A DNA stretch of 64,000 nt. Source: Plectosphaerella cucumerina (taxonomy: Eukaryota > Ascomycota > Sordariomycetes > Glomerellales > Plectosphaerellaceae). Of the stretch, positions 22,057-33,063 are shown one piece after another. The stretch spans positions 2,108,001 to 2,172,000 of the forward strand of contig JAGPXD010000004.1 of NCBI GenBank assembly GCA_020746995.1, given 5' to 3'. Positions within the stretch are counted from its first letter, which is position 1. Each line of letters begins with the position of its first letter. The notes beneath the pieces are model-generated. The model was not told the DNA's origin. It saw nothing but the letters and a program-made list of their open reading frames with translations, and did not search any database. Position numbers and translations under genes: made by a program.

Positions 22057-25000
22057 CTACCCCTGAAGCGTAGAGTTCGCCGCCGGCGCAGCCACGGTGA
22101 AAGAATGCGACAGCCTCGTGTGCCAGTCCTCAATCTTCCCAAAGTCGCCATAGGTCTTGACCGCACGCGCCAAGATCCGGTACTGGCCAGGCTCCACGGG
22201 GCCGCCGTGAGCGTAGTCCGCACCCAGCCTGTTCATGAAGGCCCACGGTGAGCGAGCCGCGAGACGGATGGGGTAGGAGCGCCAGAACTGTCTCTCTTCA
22301 TCGAAGAAGGTCGCAGACCCGCGCCACTTGTTCTTGCCCGGGACAGGGGGGTAGACCCAGTCGGAGGGGGACCAGTCGGCATCGACGACCTGTTGCATCA
22401 ACCATGTCAGCACTGCATGTCCCAAGACCATTGGGGAGGTAGGCAAGAGGATTGACTTGCATCGAAACTGTACTCGCGGCTGGACCAGAGGTAGTCGTAG
22501 TATGGCAAAGGGAGGCTGGGGTGCGCAAAGACATGTCCAGGCTCAAGTTGTGTCCGGTTCTCGAGGCTGACGAGGAAGATGGGGACTCCATGCTGCGTCT
22601 CCCACACTTGGGCTTCCTTCATGGAACCCCTGACACCTGTTCAGAGTGTTCATATTAGCTCATATCGGAGTGGGTGAAGCAGGCCGGACATGGCGAGGAG
22701 AATACGTACCGATGTAAGGGATCTTAACCGACTCATCATTGTCGCCGTCGATATAGATCTCACCTCCATACAGAGCCAGAATCATGGGATCGACATCATC
22801 AGGCTGGGTAAAGGTAGCAGTAAAGGTAGCCCGACTCTTGGCCGGAACGACGAGTTCCTCCGTGGAAAAGTCAACCGACGCGAGGCCGATGTCGGTTCTG
22901 ATCTGCGTGTCGAACTCGATGTAGGCGTCGGCGAAGGGGCGGGACATGGCAGTGCTTCCGATCTTGTGGGTGATCTTGTACGTGACGGGGCGATCGCTGC
23001 GGTTTCTGACGGTGATCTTGTGCGAGGCGGTGAAGTGGTCCGTATCGTTCAGGTGAACGATGGGCGGTTCGGCGCTCGTGGCATAGTTGACGACTTTCCA
23101 AGCATCGATCATTCCGGCGCCTTGCTGGCCCAGAGCGCTGATGGGTTTGCTCGGTCAGTATTGAGTCATGTTACTTCGTCATAATACCAACTTACGCAGG
23201 ATAGCTGGTGTAATTGTTGAAACCCGCCGTCTTGCCGCTGTTGATGATGCGCCTACGGGCCACTTCGGCCGGGTTCTTCCCGCAGCTTGCAAGCTTTGCA
23301 CGTCCTCCGACGGATTGATAGAACAAAGCGGCGACTCCAGAGACCTAAAAAGAAGAAACCACCGCGTCAGCTTGCACCTGCCCAAGAAGAGCAGAGAAGT
23401 TGACGAACGTAGGGACAGGAGAAGCTGGTGCCGCTGCTGAAAAGCCAAGGGGCGCGGGGAAGGTAAGTGCTCCAGACGGAGTCTCCTGCAAATCACGGTC
23501 AGCCATTGCGAGAACAATCCAAGGTTCGCCGCGATGGCACGTACCATGCGCCGAGATCTGAGGGACCAGCCTGGCATCGAGGGTCGTGCCCCAGCTGCTG
23601 AAGTCGTTGGAGAACGAGGCAGACACGTCCTCAAGACCTTCATCGGTGAAGTTGAACGTGACTGTGTATCCTGCCTCGAATTGATCCTCGATCCATTGGC
23701 CGTCTTCGTAGTTGATCGTGGCGACTAGAGTAGACGAGCAGCATCAGCAATCAGACCTGGGCTCCAGCGATGAGCGGCTAGCTCACAGTTCTTGGCAGCA
23801 TTATACTGAACAGTGCGCGTGGGAGACTCGTCGGGACGATCCGGGACGTTCCAGAACAGGATGTTCTGGGCGAGGCCCATGGTCTCCGAGCTCATCTGCT
23901 GCCATCCGGTGTGGCACCATCCCGCGGTTGCACGCCTGTAGTTTCGTCAGCGTCATCGTTCGCCAGGGCAGCACGGCGGAGCTCGAGGCCTACTTGAGGA
24001 CCCAAACGTCTTCGTCGGGGATTTTGTAGTTCCTGGGGTAGTCCACGCCATTCCAGGGTCTCCAGGGTTTAGGGCCACTAGAGCAGAGGTCAAAGTTGCG
24101 AGTCAAGTTGCCTTTGTTCGCCTTGGTGTCGGTGGGCAACTCCCATGGGATTGCCTTTTCTGGGACGTATTTCTGGCAACGGACGCGGCATGTCAGCGGG
24201 CCACCATTAGGACTCGGGGATGGGCTCACTTACCATCTTCCGGGTCTCACCGTTGCTGGACTTGGCATAGAGGTCAAAAGCGATCTGGCGCCTCACGTGG
24301 AGACTTCCAACAGCCAAAGATCCGTACGCGTTGGCGCCGTCGCTTGTGTAGAATGCGCCTAGATGCCAAGGACCGCTTGTCAGAGTGGGAGGGCCCTTGC
24401 CTCACGATCCAGACCAACGTACCGTCATTGCCACTATTTCCAGCGGCAGTCACGACAAGGACACCCTGTTCGGCCATCTTGGTGATGATGATGGCGAGGG
24501 GCGACTCGGCGAATCCATTATTGTTACCGAGCGAGCCCGAGATAATGTCGGCGCCCTCCTCGAACGCCATGAGGAACGCAGCTACAACGATGTCGCTGGA
24601 AGTACCATCAAGACAACCAAAGACCTTGTAAGACCGGAGCGTAGCGCCAGGGGCAACGCCGATTCGCTTCGGCTCGGTACTGCCGATGATGCCAGATGTC
24701 AGGCTACCGTGGCCGTTGCAATCAATCGGGTCCGGGCCGGGGTTTAGCTCGGAATCGCCCGGCATATAGTTGGGCCCCACGAGGTCCCAACCTCCTTCGA
24801 CCTTGAATCCGGGGCCGAAGCCGGCGCCCAGAGCCGGATGGTTGTAGTTGACGCCGGTATCGACAAGAGCAACGACGACACCACTGCCATCGAGGCTCTG
24901 CGCTTGGACGTCCTCGACGCGGGTAAGAAGGTGGGGATAGAGCTTCTCGATGAAGGGAGAAGGGTGAACCTGTCGTTTAGCAAGACCTTCATCCTCGCTC

Positions 25001-25474
25001 CCATCTCCATCCGGTTGGGAAGTTGGTTTCGGGAGGGTGATGAACTGGACGGGCCAGATGCGCGCAACGTCTGGAAGTTCCTCGAGGCTGGCGAGAGTTT
25101 CGTCGGTGCCGTTGACGACCTCGAAGGATGCGCCGTGGAAAAGTTCCGAGGTGAAGTTCTGCTGGGGGACGACATTGTTGCCTAGCTCCTTGACCTTTTC
25201 GAAGAACTCTTCGGTGTCCTGGAAGAAAATTCCCGTCAGAACGAACCAGCATCGAGGCCGGGACAGTGGAAACACTCACGGGCGTTCCATCGCGCTTCCT
25301 GAACCTGGACGAGGCCTCCTCGGAGAACTCGACGATGAACCTGGTGGATACATCAGGGGTGTTGGTAAGGTTCGCGTTCTGGGGGTCGAGAGGCCGGCGA
25401 CTTCCGTCAGCAAGAGCCGGGGCAGCAAGGACGCAGCCCGCGACCAGAGCCGAGAGGATGCTGAACTTGGCCAT
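22057..25474 (-). CDS. Secreted subtilisin-like serine protease (S8A, C5a-peptidase/Pr1C-like)
   Basis: Eleven exons: 25280-25474, 24423-25218, 24234-24358, 23994-24172, 23787-23935, 23545-23724, 23409-23485, 23196-23344, 22710-23137, 22461-22636 and 22057-22389, giving 928 residues. Residues 1-22 are a signal peptide ending in ALA. A propeptide-like segment follows (STRFIVEFSEEASS onward). The triad is Asp185 (LVDTGVNYNHP), His235 (DCNGHGSLTSG) and Ser562 (SSGTSFSCPY); the oxyanion Asn is 326 (TAAGNSGND). The roughly 235 residues between Asn326 and Ser562 are long and probably form a PA-like insert. After the catalytic domain, residues 600-800 resemble the Fn3-like middle domain of C5a-peptidase-type subtilases (ALYGGEIYIDGDND). 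It likely degrades extracellular protein; insect and plant pathogens use relatives in host attack, which cannot be inferred here. All introns are GT-AG except 22390-22460, which fits as GC-AG. Confidence 0.9.
22390..22460 (-). other. GC-AG intron (last intron) of the subtilase
   Basis: On the minus strand the donor reads GCAAGT and the acceptor ACAG, phase 0, 71 nt, joining YSFD to VVDADWSPSDW. The GT two nucleotides into the donor would give phase 1, and no acceptor restores the frame. Confidence 0.65.
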
Positions 25475-26713
25475 GGCAGATAGATTCGTCTGACAGGTGT
25501 TGGGTTCGACTGTCCCAATGTTCGGCAGGACAGCAGGACGGAAGAATAACGCACGGGGAGTCCCAGCACGGCTCGCGCCTCTCCTTCTTGTAGGTAGTAT
25601 TCGCTGTCCACCCGCAGAACTCGGCATCCCACCACCGAGCCGAGCCGATCAGCCCCTTATCAGAGAGGGACTTCATCAAGCAAGGATCTCATGTCACCAC
25701 CGCTTTACACCTGCAGGATTTATTGCGCCAAGGCGGAAATCCATCTTTTGCGAAGCATCTCGCAGAGTTTACTACAGTAGGCAGTTAGCAGGGTCCGGGG
25801 ACTTAGGATGCAAACCGCACCACTTACATGATGATGCTGTAGAAGCTCGCCACTTTTTCTGGTCTTATCAGATCGAAACAAGCATGGCCGCACAGTCCAC
25901 AGCTTATCGTCGATGGGGCTGCAATCCCCGTGACGAGGTTGGAGGGGAAGGGAACCGGGGAAGCCTCGTACAGGATGTGAGGTTCGAGTCCGAGAATCCC
26001 TGGCGACTCGGAATGATCAATAATCAATATATTTCTCTGCGATCCTGCAGGTAGGACCTTCTCGAAACGGAGCCACATCCGAGATCTCGTAAGAGTTGCC
26101 GAGTCCCCCGAGCAAGATAGTCCGATGACCGAAGGGCGATGTCGGAGGTCTTTTCTTGAAATGAGCATGAACTCCGCAAGATGCGGAGATTCCAGGATGG
26201 TGACGGGAAGGCCAAGACCAACCTACAGCCGGCATCAAGAAGGACGTGCAGCGGATAGGAAGGTTGTCCGCACGTGATAAGGCGGTGAAGCGTATAAACA
26301 CGGTAGAGTGTGGTGGATCGGAAAAGGTCCCTCATCGTCCAGAAATTGACGGATATCGCGATATCCTCGCAACTGCTTGATTGAGACACCCACACAGCAA
26401 TTGCCGTCGTTGGCCTTGGGTCGTTGCGGGTCACCGCCGAAAACAGCATCGAGGGATTTCTGCAGCTACTGACGGGCCATTGATGAGTCGACCTGGGAGC
26501 ATTGCCTCCCTGGACAGAACCCAACTGGCCTTGAATCTCCACTGATGTTGGAAAAAGAAGCGTCACGCTGGAGCAACCAGGGTTACAGGTAGGCATGACA
26601 GTGCGCCGCGCAGTGTAAATTGGGTTACAATGCAGACTTTGCACTGTACTGAAATCACCACATCACCCGGACCGTCACCGACTTCATGCCCATCATCTCC
26701 AAGCATCACAAAC
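25475..26713. other. Divergent intergenic region between subtilase and APH pseudogene
   Basis: Contains the subtilase promoter (minus) and the upstream flank of the decayed kinase. A B-box-like GGTTCGAGTCC at 25980 has no partner A box and no foldable tRNA around it. No gene is supported. Confidence 0.5.
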
Positions 26714-27691
26714 ATGGCTAATCTGGGAAAGCCAACCATGGAGGTTGATTGGCCTCGCGACAATCCGATTCCGGCGGCAGATTTCCGCCGGAGTTCGTTC
26801 TTTCGGGGTGCCATAGGGGCCTCCGACCCCCCTCAGCTCCCACCCCCGGCTCTTGTGCGCCAGATGAGCCAGAGGAGCGGCCTCAAGACAATCAGATTCG
26901 AGCATTTGAATCTTCTCGTGAAATTCGGCGACTCTTCACAGGTCAGACTGGAAGAGGCGCACACCCTGTTCGCCATGGCCAGATCTTCCCAGCCAGGCAC
27001 GTGCCAGCTCCCGAGCTGTTTGGATGGAGAATCGATGGAGGCGAAAACTTCATCTACATGAGCCTCATACGGGGACAGACGCTCGGGGAGAGATGGGATT
27101 TCCTCACCCGCGATGAAAAGAAATCCGTCTGTGGGCAGCTCGGCCAGATTATGAACACGCTCAGGGACACTGACCAGCCCCCAGCCCACAAAGTCATCGG
27201 TATGTCTTCCCGACCCGCCATCGCTGGCACTCATCATCTCACCACTTGATATGCGAATAGGCTCTGCCATGTCCCGCCCAATCCAGGACAACTACTTCCG
27301 TGACGGTCGCGAAGCTGGTCCGTTTCGTAGCGTGAATGCCTTCAACGATTACGTCCAGCTTGAGGCCATTTCGCAGCTGCCCATGTCTGAAAGACCGGAA
27401 GATCCATACCGGTCACTTCTCCCCGACAAGGGCCACATCGTCTTCACTCACGCCAATCTCCAACTCCAGAACATCTTCGTCTCCCAAACATCGGGCCAGA
27501 TCAGAATCGCGGGGATTGTCGACTGGGAACAGGCGGGCTGGTACCCGGGATAATGGGAATACTGCAAGATGAGCCTTGCTACACCCCATGATCACGATTG
27601 GTGGGAGGGCGGCTGGGCTGACTCCGTCATGAAGCCTTGCAGAAACGAATGGGTCGCCTTTTCGAAGTACTGGTCGTGGAAGCGCCCCTGA
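26714..27691 (+). pseudogene. Decayed aminoglycoside-phosphotransferase-like (APH) kinase
   Basis: Protein similarity to the fungal APH/choline-kinase-like family runs the whole length but changes frame. The first frame starts at ATG 26714 and is good to about 26976 (through EEAHTLFA); one base appears missing at 26976/26977, after which the match resumes in another frame (GQIFPARHVPAPELFGW). An intron at 27200-27260 still has intact splice sites. A TAA at 27551-27553 interrupts WYP-WEYCKM; beyond it the family's Trp-rich C-terminus (DWWEGGWADSV, FSKYWSWKRP) continues to a stop at 27689-27691. The catalytic motif, HxDxxxxN in active members, reads HANLQLQN, so the catalytic Asp is Asn. Frameshift, stop and lost base together point to a pseudogene and not one sequencing error. 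A related open gene is at 61667-62617. Confidence 0.8.
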
Positions 27692-28010
27692 AGCTGCAAT
27701 TGTTGCATTGCACCAACCTGAGGTGGGTGAAGAAGAAGGGAACCAAGGACTTTCAAGTTGAAAGGCCCACAGGGAAACTCCACCAACGTAGGTATGTGAC
27801 ACGTGACTGCGCGTCCCTGCCACGAAAAACCCCCCCAACCACGACCACCCCAACGCGTCTGCCTGCCACGACCTACTTCTTCTGTCCATTCGACCCCGGC
27901 GAGTGAACCAAGCAGACAGACAGAAGGGCGTTCCAAGCACAGGATAACTGAACCTCCCCAACGGAGACCCCATCTTCTGACCTCGTAGCCCACCACCCTC
28001 GCTTCAAGCC
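27692..28010. other. Intergenic, promoter of the HD-domain gene
   Basis: About 320 bp, pyrimidine-rich towards the ATG at 28011. No further feature is seen. Confidence 0.5.
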
Positions 28011-28670
28011 ATGGCCGCACTCGCCCTCTTCGCCGACGACGACCTCGTCACAAAAGCCGCCGCCTACTCAGAGACCTACATGTCCAATTATGATGCCTCC
28101 CACGACTGGAGCCACATCCTCCGAGTCGTCACCCTCGCCCACAAGATCCACGCCGCCACCGCGCCCACCCGGCCCTCCCTCTCCCTACGCAAGATCACCC
28201 TCGCCGCCCTCCTCCACGACGTCGGCGACAAGAAGTATCTCCTCCCAGGCCAGGACGCCACATCCCTCGTCCGCGATTTCCTAGCAGGCGCCGGCGCCGA
28301 CGATGCTCTCGCCGCCGAAATCCAGGAAGTCTGCCTCGGCGTCAGCTACTCTTCCGAGATCAAGGATCCCGCCAAGGTCGTTGCATTGATCGAGAAGCAC
28401 CCCGAGCTGGCCGTCGTTCAGGACGCAGATAGGCTCGATGCCATTGGCGCCGTGGGCGTCGGCAGATGTTTCACGTTTGGGGCCATCAAGGACGCAGGTC
28501 GGGGTATGCAGGCGTCTGTTGACCATTTTGGCGAGAAGCTGGTCAAGTTGGAAGGCATGATGAAGACGGATGCGGGGAGGGCAATGGCAAAAGAGAGGAC
28601 AGAACGGATACGACTGTTTGAGGCATGGTGGGCTGATGAGAACGCCCTGCTTACAGGGGAAAAGTTCTGA
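28011..28670 (+). CDS. HD-domain phosphohydrolase (YedJ-like)
   Basis: A single exon encodes 219 residues. The metal-binding HD signature is complete: His35 in HDWSHILRV, the His69-Asp70 pair in LAALLHDVGDKK, and a distal Asp in VVQDADRLDAIGAVGVGR (around 138-140). The last motif is typical of the YedJ group of small HD hydrolases found in bacteria and fungi. Members are predicted to hydrolyse phosphate esters, possibly nucleotides; no substrate can be given from the sequence. No signal peptide or membrane segment, so probably cytosolic. It ends 243 bp from the convergent GPI protein gene. Confidence 0.9.
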   Translation: MAALALFADDDLVTKAAAYSETYMSNYDASHDWSHILRVVTLAHKIHAATAPTRPSLSLRKITLAALLHDVGDKKYLLPGQDATSLVRDFLAGAGADDALAAEIQEVCLGVSYSSEIKDPAKVVALIEKHPELAVVQDADRLDAIGAVGVGRCFTFGAIKDAGRGMQASVDHFGEKLVKLEGMMKTDAGRAMAKERTERIRLFEAWWADENALLTGEKF

Positions 28671-28913
28671 CGTAGGGAACTTGGTCACCATTGAGAAGAC
28701 GACATGTGAAAAGACGAAGAATGCGATTAATGAGTGTGTGATTTTGCTACTTTTGACTACCGCTGTTGCGAAGAGGCATCAGAGCGCCAAGAAGGTATTC
28801 TGACCCCTGGCCGAGAAAGAAAGCCGCCAGTGGCGGGGGTATTAGAAATGAATACGTCTCCAAACAAGACTGCGCTCCTCTTCAAGATGAGATTCGACCG
28901 TTGAGCAGACAGC

Positions 28914-29660
28914 TCAGAGGAAGAAGTAGACGGCGAAGCCACCGGCCGCGGCCAGAGCACCGACACCGTGGAAAGCGGCGGCCGCAGTGGGGACGACCTC
29001 GCCGCCGGTGATGGTCGCATCACCGCTGCCACCACCGCTGCCGCCTCCGCTGCCGCCTCCGCTGCCGCCTCCGCTGCCGCCTCCGCTGCCACCACCACTT
29101 CCACCACCACTTCCACCACCGCTTCCACCACCGCTGCCACCGCCGCCGCCGCCGCCGCCTCCACCACCGGTAGTCGTGGGTCCGACAGCAGTGCCAGTAG
29201 CGGAACCAGTGGGAGGAGGAGTGACAGTTCCGTTGCCGGGAACACTGGATGCCAGAGACGAGACCGTGACCGAGGCCGTGACCGTGGCCGTGGCGTTGCC
29301 GCCGCCGCCACCACCGGTGACGGCGCACTCGCTGGCGGGCAGCTGGCTGGGGGTAGAGCCGGGGCCCTCGGGGTAGACGATGCAGTTCTTCTCGCAGGCG
29401 GCGTCGCCGGCGGTCGTGGACGACTCGTAGCAGAAGGCCGGGTTCACGCCCAGAGGGGGCTGGCCGGCGAGGTTGTCCGTACACCGGCCGGGCTGTCCGA
29501 TGGAGGCATTGTTGCACCGGATGATGATGTCGGTGCCGAGGGAGTCGCCGGCACAGAAGTTGGCGTTGGCGCGGTCACAGACAAACTGTCCGGTGTTGTT
29601 GTTGTAGACGACCTGGGCCGTGGTCAGGCCGGCGCCCAGCAGGAAAGCGAGTTTCTGCAT
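28914..29660 (-). CDS. Secreted GPI-anchored Cys-rich protein with Gly/Ser repeat
   Basis: A single exon encodes 248 residues. A signal peptide (about 1-16, MQKLAFLLGAGLTTAQ) precedes a compact N-terminal region with about eight Cys (CDRANANFC, IIIRCNN, GRCTDN, NPAFCYESS, ACEKNCIVYP). A Ser/Thr-rich stretch follows, then a Gly run and about nine SGGG repeats, and a hydrophobic C-terminus (AALAAAGGFAVYFFL) preceded by small residues, as expected for a GPI signal. The Cys region looks like a conserved domain of fungal surface proteins, but I cannot name it. The repeat is coded by near-identical 12-bp units at about 29022-29135 and should vary in length between strains. I use the ATG at 29660 because the signal peptide starts there. 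A TATATA box lies at 29827-29832. Confidence 0.78.
   Translation of the reverse strand: MQKLAFLLGAGLTTAQVVYNNNTGQFVCDRANANFCAGDSLGTDIIIRCNNASIGQPGRCTDNLAGQPPLGVNPAFCYESSTTAGDAACEKNCIVYPEGPGSTPSQLPASECAVTGGGGGGNATATVTASVTVSSLASSVPGNGTVTPPPTGSATGTAVGPTTTGGGGGGGGGGGSGGGSGGGSGGGSGGGSGGGSGGGSGGGSGGGSGGGSGDATITGGEVVPTAAAAFHGVGALAAAGGFAVYFFL
29022..29165 (-). repeat. 12-bp coding minisatellite encoding SGGG, plus Gly run
   Basis: Consecutive 12-bp units of two main types (CCGCCTCCGCTG and CCACCACCGCTG or its CTT variant, plus-strand view) encode Ser-Gly-Gly-Gly about nine times; a polyglycine tract adjoins. Blocks of identical neighbouring units suggest recent duplication. Confidence 0.8.
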
Positions 29661-32600
29661 GGTGCTTGAAGGAAAGATAGACAAGATGGTCGATGAAACC
29701 AAGCAGTTGGGTTCTTTTGTGTAGATATCCGTACTAGCGAGTGACGGGTTATTGGAACGATAGACTTTGTGTGTGATGAGATGGAGGAGAAGAAAGAACA
29801 GGGCTACCATCAGAACCTTCCCGCCCTATATACCCGTCAAGAGCCCGTAAGCTCCAGGGGCGTTGGACCGGAAACAGAAACGAGGACGCCAGTCAGGACG
29901 GATTGGCGCTGTCGGGCATCGGAGCTCCCGCGATTGGGAGCCCTACCCGATGCAACTTGCATCCCCAGGCCCGGCACTCGTAGCCTTGTGAGCCAGGAGG
30001 CAGCCAAAGCCAAGAAGTCTCCATTAGAGTTAGCCCAGTCCGGGGCCGGTGATGGATCGGCAAAGCACATGGCGTGTGGTCAATCCGGCTTCTTGGCCGA
30101 CCTAACGCGGGGAGCATTGGAATGTTGGCAAGCAAGGCAAGCTGGGTGGCCTGGCCCGAAGCTCGATCCTTGCCGTCTGAACTTGGGAGTAGAGCTGTTC
30201 CCAGGCTAGGGAAAGTGTGTGTCGTATTGCCATGGTTCGTCTTGTTGTGACCCCAAACCTTTCTTCAGCTCGACAAGCTCTTCCCACGACAACCACTTGA
30301 TGTGGCTTTCACCTTGCGGCACCGCCAGGCCAATGGCTGGTGCGTATGGTGGGCTAGGAGGCGCCATCAGGCCGGGCACCGACAGTCGGGCAAGCTCTCG
30401 GAAGGCGAGGATGCTACCTATTCGATCTCCTGCTGCTTGCAGACCGTGGGTGCCGGCAATGCCGGGGCCATATCGACGGATGCGTGCCGAGAGCCACGCC
30501 ACGGGACCGAGACAATGTTATCGTTGCAGGAGGGACGCAAGCTCCAGCAGTGGTGACGAAAGGGTCCCGACACCCGTCCACATCTGGGACGGGAAACCGG
30601 TTCAACGCCCAGCACCAAGTCTAGGCTGTTTGGCTGTCAAAAGCCAGCCGTCGCCAGGTCGGAGCGAGTGCGGCAAGACGTCTCGAATAGCAGCTACAAA
30701 GCTGCGTCGCAATGTTCCGGACTAAGAATAGACTTCGTCGAGCACCTCGGCAAGACAGGCAGAACATGGCGACTGTGGCGAGTTGCCACGACAATTCGAC
30801 GACTAACCGAAGGAAGTCGCGAGCCTTCGATACTGGTTTGGATCACGGCCATCCCGTGCGACGGCCACTGACCTAGACACTAGCAAATAAATGAGCCGCC
30901 GTGCAACGTCAGACTGGGATGACTGGCAGATGGTGAGTGAGCGGGAGACTTAGGCATCTACCGTGCCAATGGTACCGCACACACGAGGGGTAAATCGGTT
31001 CGAACATCGAGGTCCGATCTTTGGCCGTCCAATCCGGCACCTCTCCCCTCGACGACAGCTGCCGTCGCCGGATCAAGGACCGCGTGGCGGGCACGTATTC
31101 GGGCTTCCTCTAGCTGGGGCCGGCGACCAGCGGCGTCCTGGAATGCTGATGACCGTCGCGGAAAAGCTGATCTGACTGAAGGCTTAGGTTGGGTCGGGCG
31201 GTGTCTAGCGGGGCCTCGCAGCGCAGCATTCCTCGGCTCGAGGCCGAAAAGAGGAGGCTGGGCCAGTCGAACGACGCGTCAGTCTTTCATCTGTAGGTTT
31301 TTCGATGGAGCCCAGTGTTCGTTGTGCTGCTGGCAACGACTCCAGCCACCTTCTTTTCCTGCGGCTTTGCCCGGACTCTTCGGGGACAGACTCGGTGCGT
31401 CTGTGGGCGCCCGATTCGTCGTGGTCGTCGATGCATGCGCGTGTGCCTGTATGCGGGCACCGACGGGGGCCGCACACTGTCCGGTGTCTTCTGCGGACTG
31501 ATTCGTTGGATGGGTAGCTGAGCGTCCTGCAAGTCTCCTGCGGCCAGACAATTGATGGCGACCGCGGGGTCATGATTCGGCATTCGAGCAAGCCAGAGGA
31601 GTCACATTCTGAGACGGTACCACCAGCCGGGCGGCAACGCGCAGGTTCTCGAGGGCATTTCCCTTAACCTCGACTTCTTGTTCGCTGCCGTGCAGAAGGA
31701 AATTCATGCGCACTCAGGCTCCCTGCAGGCTCTCGGGAGCGCTCCTACAGGCTACGGGTCAGTAGTGAGCTCGGTCTCTCCATCAACACTGCTTTTTCAA
31801 GCCTGTTCTTGCTTCCGGCGGGAGGGGGCCGGTGGGCGCTCGCTGGGTAGCTCCCTGCATCACACGGTTAGTTCTCTCCGCTGCAACTGTTCAGTTGCTG
31901 TCATCGAGGGTGGTGGGAAGCTAGGTGGGCTGGACCGTGGACGGGGAGGACGGGCTGGAGTGAGGGGCGCGAGGCACCAAACGACAGAAAGGAACCATTG
32001 TGAAGCTACTGATGTAGCGGCCGGAGAGGGTCGGATCGTGAGTGACCGGCGGCAAGTCCAGCAACGTAGCGGGGGAGCGTGTGAGGTCACGTATTGGCGG
32101 ACGGAGGAGACGGCACCTCGACAGATGGAGGGCTGGGGCCGTCCCAAGTCGCACTCACTGGCTCCTCTCCTCTGCCACTGGGTTCTTCCTGGATCTGAGG
32201 GAGACTCGAGGTGACCTCCGTCGGGGTCGTGAATGTAGGGCGATGACAGGTACCATGTCGTACCCGCCTCTCACCCGCAGGAAGGAAAGAACGTTAGAAA
32301 GAAAGAAAAGGCAGGCTGGGATGGGGACGTGGAGGAAGGAACACTAGCGACCAAGGCCCTGCGCCCCCACTGCCATGCGGTAGTGTTTGCGTCAGATCAG
32401 GGCCTTCCAGTCCAAGTCCAGTCTGCGTCTCCAGTCCTTTCCACTGCGCACCGCAGGAGCAGGAAGGAGCAGACCAACTTGCCCAATCAACCATTCCCGC
32501 CACCTTTCTCATTTCTCAGGTCGCTCCTGCCAACTACCCAGCGATCGATGCGACTGGGCAGTCGCTCGTCAGATTACCTAGCCTCAATATACAACCTGCC

Positions 32601-33063
32601 TACTCTATTCGCAGCATACCTCGGATACGGTACTTCCATTCAGCGACACAGGGCCTTTCCACCCGCCCGCCCCCTACCTAGCCTACGCCCCTTGCGCGCG
32701 GTCGGACAAAGCTTTGAATCTAGGCGCCGGAACAGCAGAGGACCCTGCAATCTCACCATTTGTCCCTCCATATACCACCAGCCGCCTAACCTCTCGTCAT
32801 TCGAGATCACGCCTCTGCGACTCGACACGACACTCGAGAGAATCCCTCCGACGACGACTCCATCGCGACGGCTCTTGCGCCTACCCGGACACAACATCCT
32901 GCCCACTGCTACGACTGGCTCGTCCAGCATGCCTCGAGCAACCCACGGTTCCAACGGCGCAACATTGTAACTTGCGAACGACGTCCGAGACCATGCGCTA
33001 GCGTTTTGCCTTGTTCCTCTACCACTCGAGAACTTGGGACATCGCCACTTCACCCTGCGAAGA
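29661..33063. other. 3.4-kb gene-poor region
   Basis: The left end is the promoter of the GPI protein. The right end is the promoter and leader of the large disordered protein. Between about 30.2 and 32.9 kb there are overlapping open frames on both strands (31678-32214 plus, 32640-33542 minus) but no recognisable protein. No tRNA, repeat array or transposon end was found. Confidence 0.5.

Noticed and set aside
25980..25990. Exact B-box sequence GGTTCGAGTCC
   Set aside because: The T-arm does not pair and no A box is found at tRNA spacing.
28968..29669. 233-codon plus-strand Ala/Thr-rich frame
   Set aside because: It is the antisense shadow of the Gly/Ser repeat in the GPI protein.
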